Made by a program: the position numbers and the translations under genes. The notes beneath the pieces were generated by a model. That model worked only from the letters and a program-made list of their open reading frames with translations, had not been told where the DNA came from and did not search any database. A stretch of DNA of 64,000 nt from Methylotenera_A aquatica. GTDB lineage: Bacteria; Pseudomonadota; Gammaproteobacteria; Burkholderiales; Methylophilaceae. This document shows positions 1 to 9,421 of this stretch, piece after piece (position 1 is the first letter of the stretch; every line of letters starts with the position of its first letter). The DNA lies in NCBI GenBank assembly GCA_965601485.1, contig OZ271846.1:1240001-1304000 (forward strand), read 5' to 3'.

Positions 1-1675
1 ATGCATTAAGGCTTAAAGGCGCTAGATGGCTAAAGCTGGCACTTAACCAGTTTTGCAGAATAAAAATACCTTTATCATGATTCGGCCCGCTCATATTCAC
101 TTCGCGGTCAATATTGATTAAGCCTTTACCGCCAGGGTAGCAACGCGCCGTGATACGAATGGGCGAGCCGAAACTGGCGTCGCCTAATTCTATATGTGTT
201 AGCCCATTTACCTGCCCCACTACTTCGCCATGCACTTGAATTAATAGCTCATTATCAATAATCGAGTCACGTATTTGCGATTCAAAATATTGATTGCGCT
301 TTGATTTGGCTTGGATCGCCGCTTGCACATGTTCGGCTTTTACTAAATCAGCGCCATCAGAAAAAGCAGCACTTTCTAAGATTAAACGCTCTAAAAAGGC
401 AAAATTGGTACTAATACGCGTTTGGTCTTCCTCTAAGCGCTGAAGCGCAGCAATTAAAACGGCAACCGCTTCTTTCGTAAAATGTGCCGTATGATGTTGC
501 GCACACTTTTGCGCCACATAGCCTGCAATGGCAGCATAGTTTTCTGGCGTGGCCCAAATACGCTCGGCAAACTCTACTTTAATCGGAAAATAATTAAAAA
601 AATCTGGCTGCTCATCTAAGCAATCGTAAAAGTCTTCACGGGTAGCAATCAATACCAACTTCACCTTCAAGGGCAATAAGGTATTATTGGCCACATATGT
701 GCTGCTTTGCGCGTTATTGCCTGCATCTTCAATTTGCAAGCTGCCGTTACGCAAAAACCGATGTAGTTTTTCTATGATTTGCGTGCCATTTTGTTCATCA
801 TTAAGCAAATCGCGTAAATGCAGAAGCAACATACCGCCATCGGCTTTGTGCAGATTACCTGCTCGCAAACGCGTAAAATCCGGTGAAGTTGCATTATCTG
901 AAGCACTCTCAACCCCGCCAAATAAGGATTGCAAGCTAGGATCATTGTCATCAATAATCGGTTGATTTAATTGCTGATCAAAAGTGGCGCGATTATCCAC
1001 CAGCACATTCACTCTAAAACGCGCAAAAAAAGCCTCATTTATCAAACCTTCTAAAGCATTATCAGATTCGCTGATGGTTGAAGGCTGCCAAGCTTTTAGG
1101 TATGCAAGAACCTCTTGCTTTACCAACTTAAAATAGGCGTTTAATTGTAATTCGCAATCCATAAAAGTTTGATTTAAGGAGGAAATCGTTTTAACTAACC
1201 ATTCCTCAGCCAGTGTGAGTATATTTTGTGTATTATCGGCAAGAACAAAATTAGGCATCTCCACCATCAAAGCACGGGCAAAACCATCCATTTCCACGCG
1301 CAACTTAGCTGCATATGAAACAGGTAGTTTAATTAAGGTAGGCTGATTGGGCTGCTCAAAATGATAAAGCGCAACTAAATCCGATAATTGCCTGCTATTT
1401 TGTAACAATCCATTTTGTTTAGCTGCTTCATGCATAGCGCTTTGCATCAGCGATGTTCGCCCGCTGCCCTGGGCACCCAACACCAATACATTAAAACCTG
1501 ATTGCTGCATTTTAAGGCCGAATAAAGCGGATTTTTTTGCCTCGCTTTGTGCCACCCAGCCATGAATATTGGGCTGATAACCCGCATTATTTTCCAATAA
1601 ATCGGCGGTGCTATTAAACATAAAATTGTTTAAAGAAATAGTGGCGTTTAAATCAGCTGGCTTTAGTTTTTGCAT
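1..1675 (-). CDS. LonB-like ATP-dependent protease (AAA_32/Lon_C family), 3' end cut off by window
   Basis: The ORF starts at ATG 1675 and runs off the left edge of the window after about 558 codons with no stop. Residues 67-74 form the Walker A variant GAQGSGRT, with Arg-Thr where most P-loops have Lys-Thr; this variant is usual in the AAA_32 Lon-like family. A Walker B-like GGMLLLHLRDLL lies near residue 280. The last visible part (NMSGPNHDKGIFIL) is the lead-in to the Lon protease domain, so the catalytic Ser-Lys pair would be outside the window. The family is an ATP-driven cytosolic protease, and its substrates cannot be inferred here. It is the last visible gene of a possible rmuC-moaD-moaE-lon-like transcription unit; the gap to moaE is 57 bp. 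Confidence 0.85.
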   Translation of the reverse strand, partial: MQKLKPADLNATISLNNFMFNSTADLLENNAGYQPNIHGWVAQSEAKKSALFGLKMQQSGFNVLVLGAQGSGRTSLMQSAMHEAAKQNGLLQNSRQLSDLVALYHFEQPNQPTLIKLPVSYAAKLRVEMDGFARALMVEMPNFVLADNTQNILTLAEEWLVKTISSLNQTFMDCELQLNAYFKLVKQEVLAYLKAWQPSTISESDNALEGLINEAFFARFRVNVLVDNRATFDQQLNQPIIDDNDPSLQSLFGGVESASDNATSPDFTRLRAGNLHKADGGMLLLHLRDLLNDEQNGTQIIEKLHRFLRNGSLQIEDAGNNAQSSTYVANNTLLPLKVKLVLIATREDFYDCLDEQPDFFNYFPIKVEFAERIWATPENYAAIAGYVAQKCAQHHTAHFTKEAVAVLIAALQRLEEDQTRISTNFAFLERLILESAAFSDGADLVKAEHVQAAIQAKSKRNQYFESQIRDSIIDNELLIQVHGEVVGQVNGLTHIELGDASFGSPIRITARCYPGGKGLINIDREVNMSGPNHDKGIFILQNWLSASFSHLAPLSLNA

Positions 1676-1732
1676 GATTAGTTTGTATTGATAGGTTTGA
1701 GTCTGGATATTATCTAAATTGGAATTTGGGTT

Positions 1733-2185
1733 CTATTTTTGCCACTGCTTAATGGCCAAATCATCACTTAGCTTAGCGTCTACCCAACGCTCGCCGTGAG
1801 CAGTAGTTTCTTTTTTCCAAAATGGCGCTTGTGTTTTCAAAAAATCCATTATAAATTCACAGGCTTTAAAAGCCTCACCACGATGTGCGCTGACTACCGC
1901 AACCAGCACAATTTGATCTAAAGGTTGCAACGACCCTAGACGGTGAATAATCAAGCTATCCAAAATATCCCAGCGCAATTTTGCCTCAGCTTCAATGGCT
2001 TTTAGCGCGCTTTCGGTCATACCGGGGTAATGTTCTAAAGTCAGCTTACTAATTGAATCACCATCATTGATATCGCGCACCTGCCCAACAAAGCTCACAA
2101 CCGCGCCAATACTAGGGCTTGCCAATCTAAGCTTATTAAGCTGAAAGCCCACATCAAAATCTTCAATCTGTACTAAAACTGCCAT
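1733..2185 (-). CDS. moaE: Molybdopterin synthase catalytic (large) subunit MoaE
   Basis: This 150-residue protein has the usual MoaE length. It shows the typical GAVVSFVGQVRD segment, LEHYPGMTE, the HRLGSLQPLDQIVLVAVVSAHRGEAF core and the KKE(T)T active-site stretch (WKKETTAHGERWVDA) near the C terminus. With MoaD it converts cyclic pyranopterin monophosphate to molybdopterin in the cytosol by inserting two dithiolene sulfurs. It lies 17 bp downstream of moaD on the same strand, as expected for co-production of the two subunits. Molybdopterin would be needed by, for example, formate dehydrogenase, but no molybdoenzyme is visible in the window. Confidence 0.95.
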   Translation of the reverse strand: MAVLVQIEDFDVGFQLNKLRLASPSIGAVVSFVGQVRDINDGDSISKLTLEHYPGMTESALKAIEAEAKLRWDILDSLIIHRLGSLQPLDQIVLVAVVSAHRGEAFKACEFIMDFLKTQAPFWKKETTAHGERWVDAKLSDDLAIKQWQK

Positions 2186-2202
2186 CTAAATAGCCAGTCT
2201 AT

Positions 2203-2460
2203 TTAACCACCGGTGACTGGTGGAAAGAACGCCACTTCATCATTGGCTTGAATAGTGGCTAAATCGTCTACCAAGGTATGGTTAATGGCAGCGCGAACAA
2301 GTTGTTTGCCATCAAACAAATTGGCCCATACTTCGCCACGCAATGCTAGCCAGTTTTTAAGCGCGGTAATGGTCGTGACTTGATTCGGCAAATCAACTTC
2401 TTCCGTTGAATAATTGACCGCTTCTTTGATTCTTGCAAAATATAATACCTTTATTTTCAT
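2203..2460 (-). CDS. moaD: Molybdopterin synthase sulfur-carrier subunit MoaD
   Basis: This 85-residue ubiquitin-fold protein ends in FFPPVTGG. The C-terminal Gly-Gly is adenylated and then thiocarboxylated to carry the sulfur used by MoaE. The N terminus (MKIKVLYFARIKEAV) is the usual first MoaD strand. The gene sits directly upstream of moaE and 23 bp downstream of rmuC. MoeB, MoaA and MoaC are not in the window. Confidence 0.95.
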   Translation of the reverse strand: MKIKVLYFARIKEAVNYSTEEVDLPNQVTTITALKNWLALRGEVWANLFDGKQLVRAAINHTLVDDLATIQANDEVAFFPPVTGG

Positions 2461-2483
2461 ATCATTATGTTTTTTTATTAATG

Positions 2484-3806
2484 TTATTTCTCATCTAAAA
2501 CGTCATCTATTGCATCCAACAAATCGAGTGGCTTATTACTTAATTCAACCCGCTCAATTTGCTTAAATCGGTTGGTGATTTTTTGGCTACTAATATGCAC
2601 TTCTTGCGCGTTATCGTTTGCTTGGCGAATATTGTCGGCCAGCTTTTTCATACGCACATCAAAGCGCTCAAAGTCTTTGCTGAGCTTGCCCAGCTCATCT
2701 TTAATAATATGCACCTGTTTACGCATTTCTACATCTTTTAATACCGCGCGCGCTGTATTGAGCACCGCCATTAATGTGGTGGGCGAAACCAACCACACCC
2801 GCTTAACCATGGCGTAATCAATAACCTCTGGATGATAGGCGTGAATTTCTGCAAATACCGCCTCTGCTGGAATAAACATCACCGCGCCGTCGCTAGTCAC
2901 ATTGGGGATAATATATTTATTGGCAATATCATCCACGTGCTTTTTCAAATCCGCTTTAAACTGCTTGGTCGCGGCATCTTGCTCTATTTTGTTTAAACTT
3001 TTATCAAACATGCGGTGATAGTTTTCAAGCGGGAATTTGCTATCTACCGCCACAGTACCTGTTGGTTCGGGCAAAAACAAAGCGCAATCTACCCGTGTAC
3101 CATTGGCAAAACTATGTTGCATACTAAAACTACTGGCCGGCAACACGTTACGCACCAAGCCCTCTAGTTGGACTTCGCCGTACGCACCGCGACTGCGCTT
3201 ATCGCCCAGCAATTCTTGCAGGCTTACCATATTCACAGTTAGTCCATCGATTTTCTTTTGCGCTTCATCAATGGTAGCCAAACGCTCCATCACGCTGACA
3301 AAAGTTTCGTTAGTTTTTTTAAAGCCTTCATCTAATCGATCTGATACTTTGCCACCAATTTGCTCTAAACGGCTATCGACTATTTTGCCTAAACTTTCCA
3401 CGCTTTGCGTGAGGGTTGTGGTGGCTTTTAACATGGTATCGTTAATCAAACTTTGTTGCGCTTTACCTTGCTCGCTTAAGGTTTTGTGCAGCGTTTCCAA
3501 TACCGTTTCGCGCGTTTGCGCCAAACTGGAATTTTGTGCCAATTGCAGCTCTTGCATAGCACTACGGGTGCTTTGTAGCTCAATCGAAACTTGTGCTTTT
3601 AATCGATCGCCATTATCTTGAGTGGCCGTATTTAAGCGGTCTGCCAGCTTATTCAAGCCATCATTTAAATCTAATAACATGGCGCGATGCTTGTCTTCTA
3701 GCTGATTTAAAAGCACCGTATTTTTGCCACTTGAAAACTCACGCCAGGCAAGCCAAGCCAGCAAAACAAGCGTTAAAACTAAAAGGAAGATTATATTTTC
3801 GTTCAT
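2484..3806 (-). CDS. rmuC: DNA recombination protein RmuC
   Basis: This 440-residue protein has an N-terminal membrane anchor (about residues 4-21), a long coiled-coil stretch rich in Gln, Leu and Lys (about 35-190), and the RmuC nuclease-like domain (about 195-400). That domain includes RGAYGEVQLEGLVRNVLP, VDSKFPLENYHRM and AEAVFAEIHAYHPEVIDYA. In E. coli RmuC limits recombination at inverted repeats; the restriction-endonuclease-like fold suggests DNA cleavage. It is probably the promoter-proximal gene of the moaD-moaE group, although no functional link is known. Confidence 0.93.
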   Translation of the reverse strand: MNENIIFLLVLTLVLLAWLAWREFSSGKNTVLLNQLEDKHRAMLLDLNDGLNKLADRLNTATQDNGDRLKAQVSIELQSTRSAMQELQLAQNSSLAQTRETVLETLHKTLSEQGKAQQSLINDTMLKATTTLTQSVESLGKIVDSRLEQIGGKVSDRLDEGFKKTNETFVSVMERLATIDEAQKKIDGLTVNMVSLQELLGDKRSRGAYGEVQLEGLVRNVLPASSFSMQHSFANGTRVDCALFLPEPTGTVAVDSKFPLENYHRMFDKSLNKIEQDAATKQFKADLKKHVDDIANKYIIPNVTSDGAVMFIPAEAVFAEIHAYHPEVIDYAMVKRVWLVSPTTLMAVLNTARAVLKDVEMRKQVHIIKDELGKLSKDFERFDVRMKKLADNIRQANDNAQEVHISSQKITNRFKQIERVELSNKPLDLLDAIDDVLDEK

Positions 3807-3869
3807 AATTTACTATTATAAATCAGTCATTACAAACCCGTGCGACTTTCACTTTTTAAATAAAATCAT

Positions 3870-4254
3870 ATGATTAAACTTAAACCGCTTTTGTACCTAT
3901 GGCTTGCCAATTTAACGCGCAAGCTTAAAGGCATTTATTATATCTATTTGGTCACCTTATTCACTTTGTAGTGCTATTAGATGCCAGCTTATTTCATGTT
4001 GGCGAAAATATGCGCAATGTAGGATTTGATTTTATGGCGAAAAACCGATTGATTTAGCCAGCAACAGATAAAGACATTGCGATTGTGGATATTAAGGTGA
4101 TTGAAATTGGAGCGTCGTATTGCCAGGCGCTTATGATCCCATTATTTCTGCTAGGTACGGGAGTACATGAGCTATTCCTCTACCTGCTGCTGCATGGTTG
4201 TTTGGTAATGCCCTATTAGGATTGGCAGGATCAAGACGTAAATATAGCTTCTGA
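3870..4254 (+). pseudogene. Gene debris: possible CHASE2-like fragment followed by a PEP-CTERM sorting tail
   Basis: The stretch between rmuC and the AI-2E transporter has no intact ORF. An ATG at 3870 opens a 33-codon ORF (MIKLKPLLYLWLANLTRKLK) that stops at 3971. A shifted frame then reads VVLLDASLFHVGENMRNVGFDF, a stop, and DKDIAIVDIKVIEI, which resembles the start of a CHASE2 sensor domain; this match is weak. Separately, 4171-4254 encodes IPLPAAAWLFGNALLGLAG followed by SRRKYSF and a stop. That is a typical exosortase PEP-CTERM signal (variant PLP box, hydrophobic segment, basic tail) with no gene body in frame. These appear to be remnants of two different genes brought together by deletion. 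Confidence 0.55.
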
Positions 4255-4294
4255 TAAATTGCTATTAATTCAAAGCTTTCTTTGTAGGCTTTTT

Positions 4295-5326
4295 TTACAC
4301 CAAATCATAAGCACGCAGCTCACTTTTTATATAAGCATAATAAATGGGTGCAGCCACAATGCCTGCCAGCCCAAAAATCGATTCCATTAGTAACATGGTA
4401 ATTAATAGCTCCCAAGCATTGGCGCGAATTTGTCCACCCACAATACGTGCATTTAAAAAATATTCAAATTTGTGAATAACAATTAAATACAGCAGAGAAC
4501 CAAACGCCACACCTAATGAATGGCTTAAACTCACAATCACAATTACGGTGTTAGAGATTAAATTGCCCACCACTGGAATTAAGCCGACTACAAAAGTAAT
4601 CGCAATCATGGTTTTAACTAAAGGCAGCTCAATACCCAATATTGGCAAAATTACCGCTAAATAAATGCCTGTAAAAAAGGCATTTATTGAGGCAATTCGA
4701 ACTTGTGCAAACACAATGCGCTGAAAGGCATCGCCAAATAGCCATGCACGTCGCGCTAAAGCGCGCGCAAACGGCTTATAGTCATCATCATTAATGGCGT
4801 CGCGCAGCCCAATCATGCCGCCAACAATCATGCCTACCAGAATATGCACAGTAATGCGCCCTGCCTCTTTGCCAACCACCTGCAGTTCGGTGGCATGCGT
4901 TCGCAGCCAAATGGTCGCCTCTTCTTTAAACGCAATCGCGTCCGAAGGCAGTCTGTCTAAAATCCAAACGGGTAACACTTGGCGTGAATCTTCAATAATT
5001 TGCGCCATTTTGGCTAGTAAAACCGTCAGACTTCCTGATTCAGAGCGAAAAAAAGCCACCAGTCCCGCCCCTGCCAAGCTCAGCAGGCTTACCGTAACAA
5101 TGGTTAGTAGCGCAAAAGCAATCAGCTTTGCACGCGGACCAGGTAACTTACGCTCGATATGTGGCGTTAGAAGGCGAATGAGTTCATAAACTAGCAATCC
5201 TCCTAACAAAGCAGGTAATAGATGGAAAATTAAAACTAATATCATTGCAAAGCCAATTAAGATCCATGATGCAATGTCATGTTTATTGAAAGTCATGATG
5301 CTATTTTTTTGAGTTATGTTTGTCAT
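4295..5326 (-). CDS. AI-2E family transporter (PerM/UPF0118)
   Basis: This 343-residue multi-spanning inner-membrane protein has a hydrophobic pair of helices at about residues 16-55, further helices near 70-95 and 155-175, and a C-terminal bundle from about 215 to 330. The family signature near FFTGIYLAVILPILGIELP and GLIPVVGNLISNTVIVIVS is present. Members export autoinducer-2 or act as Na+/H+ antiporters, and the substrate cannot be told from sequence. ATG 5326 gives a short extra N terminus; the internal Met at residue 11 is an alternative start nearer the first helix. Confidence 0.85.
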   Translation of the reverse strand: MTNITQKNSIMTFNKHDIASWILIGFAMILVLIFHLLPALLGGLLVYELIRLLTPHIERKLPGPRAKLIAFALLTIVTVSLLSLAGAGLVAFFRSESGSLTVLLAKMAQIIEDSRQVLPVWILDRLPSDAIAFKEEATIWLRTHATELQVVGKEAGRITVHILVGMIVGGMIGLRDAINDDDYKPFARALARRAWLFGDAFQRIVFAQVRIASINAFFTGIYLAVILPILGIELPLVKTMIAITFVVGLIPVVGNLISNTVIVIVSLSHSLGVAFGSLLYLIVIHKFEYFLNARIVGGQIRANAWELLITMLLMESIFGLAGIVAAPIYYAYIKSELRAYDLV

Positions 5327-5346
5327 TGTTGCTTACAAATATTTAT

Positions 5347-5916
5347 TCATATGGTTGGCGAGTACCTGTGAGTAAATGCCGCTATTTCTGACGCAGGCAA
5401 ACTGACTTTTATACGCACGGCTTGGTCAAATTGCTTATCCATCACTTTGCCTTTTAGCTGCAATACTAAGCGCGTTAATGCATCAACTTGATTGTAATGC
5501 ACGCTTACACTTAATGCGCGCATTTCTACATAAGGGATTATTTTAGCGGCATCTAAGGCCATTTTGGCCGTGCCGCCATATGCGCGCGCCAGTCCTCCAG
5601 TGCCTAAATTAACGCCACCATAATAACGTATCACACCAACTGCTACGTGAACTAAATCGCGCCCTTCTAACATTTGGAGGATTGGCTTACCTGCCGTGCC
5701 ACTGGGCTCACCCGCATCTGAAAATCTAGGGATAATGCCGTCTGCGTTTTTGATTCTAAAAGCATAAGCCAGATGATGTGCATTTTGGTGCAACGTAGCC
5801 AATTGCCTTAAATAAAGCCCTACTTCTCGCTCTGTGTCGCAATGCCCAGCGAAAGCATAAAAGCGCGATTTATTAATGGTTTGCTCGGCAGAGCCTGATT
5901 GTTCAATGGTTAACAT
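5347..5916 (-). CDS. YigZ family protein (IMPACT N-terminal domain)
   Basis: This 189-residue protein carries the UPF0029/IMPACT N-terminal domain: KSRFYAFAGHCDTERE, HHLAYAFRI, FSDAGEPSGTAGKPIL and VIRYYGGVNLGTGGLARAYG. The C-terminal DUF1949 half is somewhat short, about 60 residues. The E. coli homologue YigZ has an unresolved role, possibly RNA or translation related. The gene lies 20 bp from the AI-2E transporter and 30 bp from fhs, and could share a transcript with either. Confidence 0.9.
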   Translation of the reverse strand: MLTIEQSGSAEQTINKSRFYAFAGHCDTEREVGLYLRQLATLHQNAHHLAYAFRIKNADGIIPRFSDAGEPSGTAGKPILQMLEGRDLVHVAVGVIRYYGGVNLGTGGLARAYGGTAKMALDAAKIIPYVEMRALSVSVHYNQVDALTRLVLQLKGKVMDKQFDQAVRIKVSLPASEIAAFTHRYSPTI

Positions 5917-5946
5917 ACAACAACAATTTAATTAAGCAAATAATAA

Positions 5947-7611
5947 TTAGGAAAGCCCAACAATATTGCCAGTTGCATTCACATCAATACGCATACTGGC
6001 AGGTACTTTTGGCAAGCCTGGCATTTTCATGGTTTGACCGCAGATTGCTACAATAAAACCAGCACCGCGCGATAGCTGCAAATCTTCAACTAGCAAGTTG
6101 TGTCCATCTGGCGCACCGCGCAAAAGAGGATTAGATGAGAATGAATATTGGGTTTTAGCAATACAAATAGGAAAGTGGCTATATTGTTGTTCTAATTCTG
6201 CCAATTTTAGTGCGGCTTTTTCACTTAATAATACGCTTTTTGCACCATACATTTTTTGTGCGATGGTTTGAAGTTTTTCGATTAGCGATAATCCATCGTC
6301 ATACAATAATTTAAAGTGCGTTTTTCTTTGTCCAATACTATCAATAACCGCTTGCGCTAAATTGGTGGCACCTTTACCACCCTCAGCCCAATGTTTGCAG
6401 ACTATGGTCTCACAACCCAACTGATGAATTGCCGCTTTTAAAACTTTAATTTCAGCAGCGGTATCATACGAAAAATGATTAATGGCAACAATCACCTGCA
6501 TACCAAAATGGGTTTGGCAATTGTGAATATGGCGTTTTATGTTTTCTATACCTAGGTTTAAATGCGAAATATTTTCAACATTTAAAGTAGCCAACTCGCC
6601 ACCACCATGATATTTTAAAGCGCGTATGGTTGCCACAATCACCACCAAATCTGGCTGCAAGCCTGTTTGACGGCATTTGATGTCCATAAATTTTTCAGCG
6701 CCCAAGTCGGCACCAAAACCTGCTTCTGTCACCACATAATCCGCCAATTTTAAAGCTGCTTTTGTCGCCACAACAGAGTTACAGCCGTGTGCAATATTGG
6801 CAAATGGGCCTCCGTGAATAAGCGCAGGCGTGTGTTCTAGGGTTTGTACTATATTGGGCTGGAATGCATCTTTGAGCAACGCCGTCATCGCGCCATGCGC
6901 TTGTAAATCACTGGCTAAAATAGGGCTGCCATTATGACTAATGGCGACTTGAATGTTGCCAAGTCGCTGCTTTAAGTCGGACAAATCTTCAGCCAAGCAA
7001 AAGATTGCCATCACTTCACTGGCAACCGTGATATCAAAACCTGTATTGGTATGCGATTGATTAATAGTGATATCACGCAATGCACGGTCATTCATATCTA
7101 AGCAACGGCGCCAAGTCACTTTATCTATTCCCAGTGCATTACCTTGATAAATATGATTATCGATTAATGCCGCCAACAGATTATTAGCAGAAGTAATCGC
7201 ATGAAAATCACCTGTAAAATGCAGGTTAATGTTTTCCATAGGCACAACTTGCGCATAGCCGCCACCGGTTGCGCCGCCTTTTAGACCAAACACAGGGCCA
7301 AGTGATGGCTGACGTATGCATACCATCGCGCTTTTTCCCGTTTTTTCTTGTTTAAAAAGCACATTGAGAGCATCGGCTAGGCCAACGGTTGTGGTGGTTT
7401 TCCCCTCACCTGCGGGGGTTGGGCTTATGGCCGTCACTAATATTAATTGACCACTAGGCTTGTTTTGAAGTTTGGCAATGCAAGCTGTGCTGAGTTTAGC
7501 AATCCTATTCCCGTAAGGAATTAAATCGTTGGCATCTATGTTTAATGTCTGCGCAATATCGACAATCGGCTTTAGCGTGGCCGCCTGAGCGATGTCGATA
7601 TCTGACAACAT
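5947..7611 (-). CDS. fhs: Formate-tetrahydrofolate ligase
   Basis: This 554-residue protein matches the usual FTHFS length. The P-loop PAGEGKTTTT is at about residues 66-75, followed by family motifs including RQPSLGPVFGLKGGATGGGY, NLHFTGDFHAITSANN and TKAALKLADYVVTEAGFGADLGAEKF. It makes 10-formyl-THF from formate, THF and ATP in the cytosol. In methylotrophs (where it is often called ftfL) it passes formate produced by the H4MPT branch into the folate pool for biosynthesis, which fits the C1 genes at 42-57 kb. Its stop and the start of the neighbouring genes are tightly spaced (3 bp to the HerA-like gene). Confidence 0.96.
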   Translation of the reverse strand: MLSDIDIAQAATLKPIVDIAQTLNIDANDLIPYGNRIAKLSTACIAKLQNKPSGQLILVTAISPTPAGEGKTTTTVGLADALNVLFKQEKTGKSAMVCIRQPSLGPVFGLKGGATGGGYAQVVPMENINLHFTGDFHAITSANNLLAALIDNHIYQGNALGIDKVTWRRCLDMNDRALRDITINQSHTNTGFDITVASEVMAIFCLAEDLSDLKQRLGNIQVAISHNGSPILASDLQAHGAMTALLKDAFQPNIVQTLEHTPALIHGGPFANIAHGCNSVVATKAALKLADYVVTEAGFGADLGAEKFMDIKCRQTGLQPDLVVIVATIRALKYHGGGELATLNVENISHLNLGIENIKRHIHNCQTHFGMQVIVAINHFSYDTAAEIKVLKAAIHQLGCETIVCKHWAEGGKGATNLAQAVIDSIGQRKTHFKLLYDDGLSLIEKLQTIAQKMYGAKSVLLSEKAALKLAELEQQYSHFPICIAKTQYSFSSNPLLRGAPDGHNLLVEDLQLSRGAGFIVAICGQTMKMPGLPKVPASMRIDVNATGNIVGLS

Positions 7612-7614
7612 AAG

Positions 7615-9102
7615 CTATTTGCGGCCGCCCAATATAGAGCCCAATACACCGCGAACAATGCTGCGCCCCAGTTGCGAGCCAATGGCACGTGCAGTGGATT
7701 TAGCTGCACTTTCTAAAATGCTGTCTGAGCGACTGCTGGATTTACTAGCGCTTTTGCCGCCTAATACGCCGCCCAGCATGCCACCCCAATCAAAGCCTTT
7801 GCCTTCATCTACCACTTCGGCTGAATCGGTTGCGCGTATTTTTAAAATTTCGTAAGCCGATTCACGGTCTACTTGTTTTTCGTAAAAGCCTTTAATGTTT
7901 GAGCTGGCAATTACCGCCGCTCTTTCCGTGTCGGTAATAGAGCCAAGTCGGCTTTGCGGCGGGCATACAAATGCTCGCTCCACAGGGCTTGGAATACCTT
8001 TTTCATCTAAAAATGAAACTAGTGCTTCACCCATTCCCAACTCAGTAATGGCAACAGCCACATCCACTTTTGGATTGCTTCTAAAGGTTTCGGCTGCTGA
8101 TTTGACAGCCTTTTGATCGCGTGGCGTAAAAGCTCGTAAAGCATGTTGCACGCGGTTACCGAGCTGACCCAGAACAATATCGGGGATATCCAAAGGATTT
8201 TGACTGACAAAATACACGCCCACGCCTTTTGAACGAATCAAGCGTACTACTTGCTCAATTTTTTGCAGTAACGCAGGTGGTGCATCGGTAAACAGCAAAT
8301 GTGCTTCATCGAAGAAAAATACCAGTTTTGGCTTATCTAAATCACCTACTTCTGGCAGTTTTTCAAATAATTCCGACAACAGCCAAAGCAACAAAGTAGC
8401 GTAAACGCGCGGTGAGTTATACAACTTTTCTGACGCCAAAATATTAATGACACCGCGGCCTTGTGAGTCTGTTTGCATTAAATCATCTAAATTTAAAGCT
8501 GGCTCACCAAATAACAAATCGCCACCTTCGGTTTCTAACTGTAAAAGTGAACGTTGCAGCGCACCAACGCTGGCGGCAGAAATATTGCCATAACTGGTTT
8601 GATATTCGGCGGCATTTTCTGCCGCGTGCTGTGACATGGCGCGCAAATCTTTTAAATCCAGCAGCAACCAACCCTTGTCATCGGCGATTCTAAAAATGGC
8701 ATTAATCACACCCGCTTGCACATCATTTAAGTTAAGCAAGCGCGCCAGTAATAAAGGTCCCATTTCGGCAATCGTAGTGCGAACGGGATGACCTTTTTCA
8801 CCAAAAACATCCCACAGAATTACCGTTGAAGCTTGCGCTTTAAAATCATCCATGCCCAACTGCACCACACGCGCATCCACACGTGCATTGCCACCACCCG
8901 CTTGACTCATTCCAGTCAAATCGCCTTTTACATCGGCCATAAAAACAGGAACTCCTATTTTAGAAAAACCTTCTGCCATGGTTTGCAAAGTGACGGTTTT
9001 TCCTGTGCCTGTAGCGCCAGCGATTAAGCCATGACGATTAGCCATTTTCGGCAAAATATCCAGGAAATTTTCGGCTTTACCGACGCGGATAGGGTTAGTC
9101 AT
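7615..9102 (-). CDS. HerA/FtsK-type ATPase, DUF853 (YjgR-like)
   Basis: This 495-residue protein has a Walker A GATGTGKT at residues 29-36, a Walker B FFFDEAHLLF at about 264-273 and a sensor-like FVSQNPLDIPD. The C-terminal region is Gly/Ser rich (GGMLGGVLGGKSASKSSSRS), as usual for the DUF853/YjgR family. HerA-like ATPases move or unwind DNA, but YjgR itself has no established role. The gene lies 3 bp upstream of fhs and is probably cotranscribed with it. Confidence 0.9.
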   Translation of the reverse strand: MTNPIRVGKAENFLDILPKMANRHGLIAGATGTGKTVTLQTMAEGFSKIGVPVFMADVKGDLTGMSQAGGGNARVDARVVQLGMDDFKAQASTVILWDVFGEKGHPVRTTIAEMGPLLLARLLNLNDVQAGVINAIFRIADDKGWLLLDLKDLRAMSQHAAENAAEYQTSYGNISAASVGALQRSLLQLETEGGDLLFGEPALNLDDLMQTDSQGRGVINILASEKLYNSPRVYATLLLWLLSELFEKLPEVGDLDKPKLVFFFDEAHLLFTDAPPALLQKIEQVVRLIRSKGVGVYFVSQNPLDIPDIVLGQLGNRVQHALRAFTPRDQKAVKSAAETFRSNPKVDVAVAITELGMGEALVSFLDEKGIPSPVERAFVCPPQSRLGSITDTERAAVIASSNIKGFYEKQVDRESAYEILKIRATDSAEVVDEGKGFDWGGMLGGVLGGKSASKSSSRSDSILESAAKSTARAIGSQLGRSIVRGVLGSILGGRK

Positions 9103-9300
9103 GTATTTAAATTCGCTTATTTATTGACTAGTTAACATGTGATTAGTATAAACCAAGCAAATATTTTTTACAGCAGGCAGATTAGGGACTATATTCAGTG
9201 TATTTAACTTAAAAGTTTATCAATGTTAAGCACAAGACTTAAATGTCAGCGCGGAAAGCGTTCAAATAGTTACACATTAAATTAAGGCAACTTTCACTTC

Positions 9301-9420
9301 ATGAAGATATCGAAATTAATATTCTATTTGAGACCATCAATCGTGTTTAATACCGCTTTTCTGGTTTACGTAATTTGGCTACTAATGGGTAACTCGGTTT
9401 ACTTGAATGCGTTTGCCTAA
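9301..9420 (+). CDS. Possible 39-residue membrane peptide, unrecognised
   Basis: ATG 9301 opens a 39-codon frame (MKISKLIFYLRPSIVFNTAF...) with one predicted membrane span (about residues 17-33), stopping at 9420, 1 bp before the convergent DUF302 gene ends. No clear ribosome binding site is visible; the nearest purine run, AAGG, is about 14 bp upstream. The rest of 9103-9300 is AT-rich with no ORF and probably holds the promoter of the HerA-like gene. This could be a chance ORF. Confidence 0.2.
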   Translation: MKISKLIFYLRPSIVFNTAFLVYVIWLLMGNSVYLNAFA

Positions 9421-9421
9421 C

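Noticed and set aside
1..1675. Non-functional P-loop because Lys is replaced by Arg
   Set aside because: Arg-Thr at this position is normal for the LonB/AAA_32 family, so it is not evidence of inactivation.
3037..3621. 194-codon plus-strand ORF opposite rmuC
   Set aside because: Its composition (Ser/Cys/Thr/Leu rich) is that of an antisense shadow, and rmuC is conserved over the same stretch.
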